A DNA stretch of 64,000 nt, taken from Crateriforma spongiae (GTDB lineage Bacteria > Planctomycetota > Planctomycetia > Pirellulales > Pirellulaceae). Location: the NCBI RefSeq assembly GCF_012290005.1, contig NZ_JAAXMS010000005.1, positions 62,001-126,000 on the forward strand, written 5' to 3'. Positions within the stretch are counted from its first letter, which is position 1. The number at the start of each line of letters is the position of its first letter. A program made the translations under genes and the position numbers. Below the pieces are notes generated by a model. The model was not told the origin of the DNA, did not search any database, and saw only the letters and a program-made list of their open reading frames with translations. Shown one piece after another: positions 63,123-64,000 of this stretch.

Positions 63123-64000
63123 GACACTATGCCCCCGACGTTGGTCTTGGGGGCAACAGGGTGTGCCGTCGAAATGCCCGAATTCAAGCGTCCCAGCAGT
63201 GCGATTTCCAAAACAAGACACAACAGTAACGCGATGCAGATCGGCCGCCATACTTCGCGACCTTCGGTCTGTAAGCGTTCGTCGTCCTGTAGTGCTGCGA
63301 TGGAAGTAAAGACACGACCATCGAACGGTTGGACCGCGGATTCCAAACGCTCGGGCAAAACCGGGCGTAGGTTGGATTCATCAGCTGGAAGCTGCGCCAG
63401 ATGCCATTGGATCACACGATCCGGCGATGTGTTTGTGGCACCATCGGCCGTAGCGGTTCGATCCCCGCCCGTCACGTTGGAAACGGTCAGCTCGTAGCGA
63501 CCGGCGGTGCGAGTCGGAGCACGCAGAAGAATTTGGGAAACCGACGTCGATTGTCCGGCATCGATCGTCTTTTCCGCGAGCCTTTCACCATTGGGGGCGA
63601 CCAAGCGAAACGTTCTGGGCGTGCCATCGTCGTCTTCGGTATCAATGTCGGCAGCATCGGGCCAATTCGGCAACGGAACGATCAGAGGTTGGCCGGTCAA
63701 CAAATTGGCCGTGTTGTTTTGCCCGGCCAGTTCCAAAACAAGCTGTTGCATCAGAGGAACAAACCAGGGCCGTAGTGGCAGGTTCCAGTCGCTCGGGTGT
63801 GGAGCCAGAGCGAACTGGATGATCCGCCCGTCAAAGCCGGAGCCCGACGATGCGTCTTCATCGACGTCGGACCGGTCCACGATCGCTTTGCCGATGGTCG
63901 CGATGACGGTGTCGTCGTCCAAACGAATCAGCGTCCGTGCGGCAGGGCCGGCGGGCCGTATTGTCAACGATCGATAGCTTGCGACTTCGATGTCTTTCCA
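63119..64000 (-). CDS. BatA-like VWA-associated membrane protein, C-terminal part (runs off the window)
   Basis: The gene is open to the right-hand edge (no stop up to base 64000), so only about 293 C-terminal residues are seen. They comprise an extracytoplasmic beta-rich segment and a single helix near the end (W-R-P-I-C-I-A-L-L-L-C-L-V-L-E-I-A-L-L). This resembles the C-terminal region of BatA-type N-terminal-domain proteins that pair with the VWA gene directly downstream; the two overlap by four bases. The defining BatA domain, if present, is outside the window. Confidence 0.65.
   Translation of the reverse strand, partial: WKDIEVASYRSLTIRPAGPAARTLIRLDDDTVIATIGKAIVDRSDVDEDASSGSGFDGRIIQFALAPHPSDWNLPLRPWFVPLMQQLVLELAGQNNTANLLTGQPLIVPLPNWPDAADIDTEDDDGTPRTFRLVAPNGERLAEKTIDAGQSTSVSQILLRAPTRTAGRYELTVSNVTGGDRTATADGATNTSPDRVIQWHLAQLPADESNLRPVLPERLESAVQPFDGRVFTSIAALQDDERLQTEGREVWRPICIALLLCLVLEIALLGRLNSGISTAHPVAPKTNVGGIVS

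Overview
The window reads as chromosomal DNA of a planctomycete, most likely a marine Pirellulaceae member related to Rhodopirellula. The evidence is a set of families concentrated in that group: a DUF1549/DUF1553 protein followed by a DUF1501 protein, a DUF1559 pseudopilin-like protein, a DUF6807 (PmoA-like) protein, an FG-GAP/ASPIC-UnbV protein, MoxR/DUF58/transglutaminase and VWA/BatA-type clusters, a HisA-like protein of the kind seen in tetrahydromethanopterin-using organisms, GC-rich coding sequence, and many starts without a Shine-Dalgarno sequence. This assignment is inference from gene content, since no rRNA is present.

Layout. 0-7 kb: tail of a parvulin-type peptidyl-prolyl isomerase with a strong terminator, an AlaC-like aminotransferase, scpA, ilvN-ilvC, and an exported FG-GAP/ASPIC protein. 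7-13.6 kb: a bicarbonate-accumulation (DAB) pair dabB-dabA, divergent from a small winged-helix regulator, followed by a Kef-type antiporter. 13.6-18.2 kb: an M16 metallopeptidase and a RAYT-type transposase flanked by REP-like repeats. 18.2-22.8 kb: a Rieske protein converging on a tightly packed operon of response regulator, DUF423 protein, pyrB and a dihydroorotase homologue that has lost its metal ligands; then an alpha/beta-hydrolase with a degenerate active site. 23-32 kb: mdh, an SDR oxidoreductase with a DUF6807 protein, the DUF1549-DUF1501 pair, and rimO.

32-45.8 kb: a CarH-like B12 photoreceptor regulator, a guanidine-II riboswitch controlling a Gdx/SugE exporter, tRNA-Cys, a MoxR-DUF58-transglutaminase operon, an FHA-GAF histidine kinase, a second MoxR, an RDD protein, pabA/trpG, DUF2617 and a HisA-like enzyme. 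45.8-50 kb: an outer-membrane beta-barrel protein co-transcribed with a five-haem cytochrome. 50-58.8 kb: a seven-gene operon with three GspF-like membrane proteins, three pseudopilin-like proteins and a DUF1559 protein, preceded by an ECF sigma factor and a small membrane protein; then a coiled-coil exported protein and OsmC. 58.9-60.4 kb: an AT-richer islet with two overlapping orphan genes. 60.6-64 kb: a VWA membrane protein and the C-terminal part of a BatA-like protein running off the window.

The best-supported unusual items are the guanidine-II riboswitch with gdx, the metal-ligand-less dihydroorotase next to PyrB, the DAB locus with palindromes over its promoter, the CarH-like protein lacking the light-state histidine, the triple-GspF/pseudopilin operon without a visible ATPase or secretin, and the barrel/multihaem cytochrome pair. 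I found no CRISPR array, prophage or rRNA operon.
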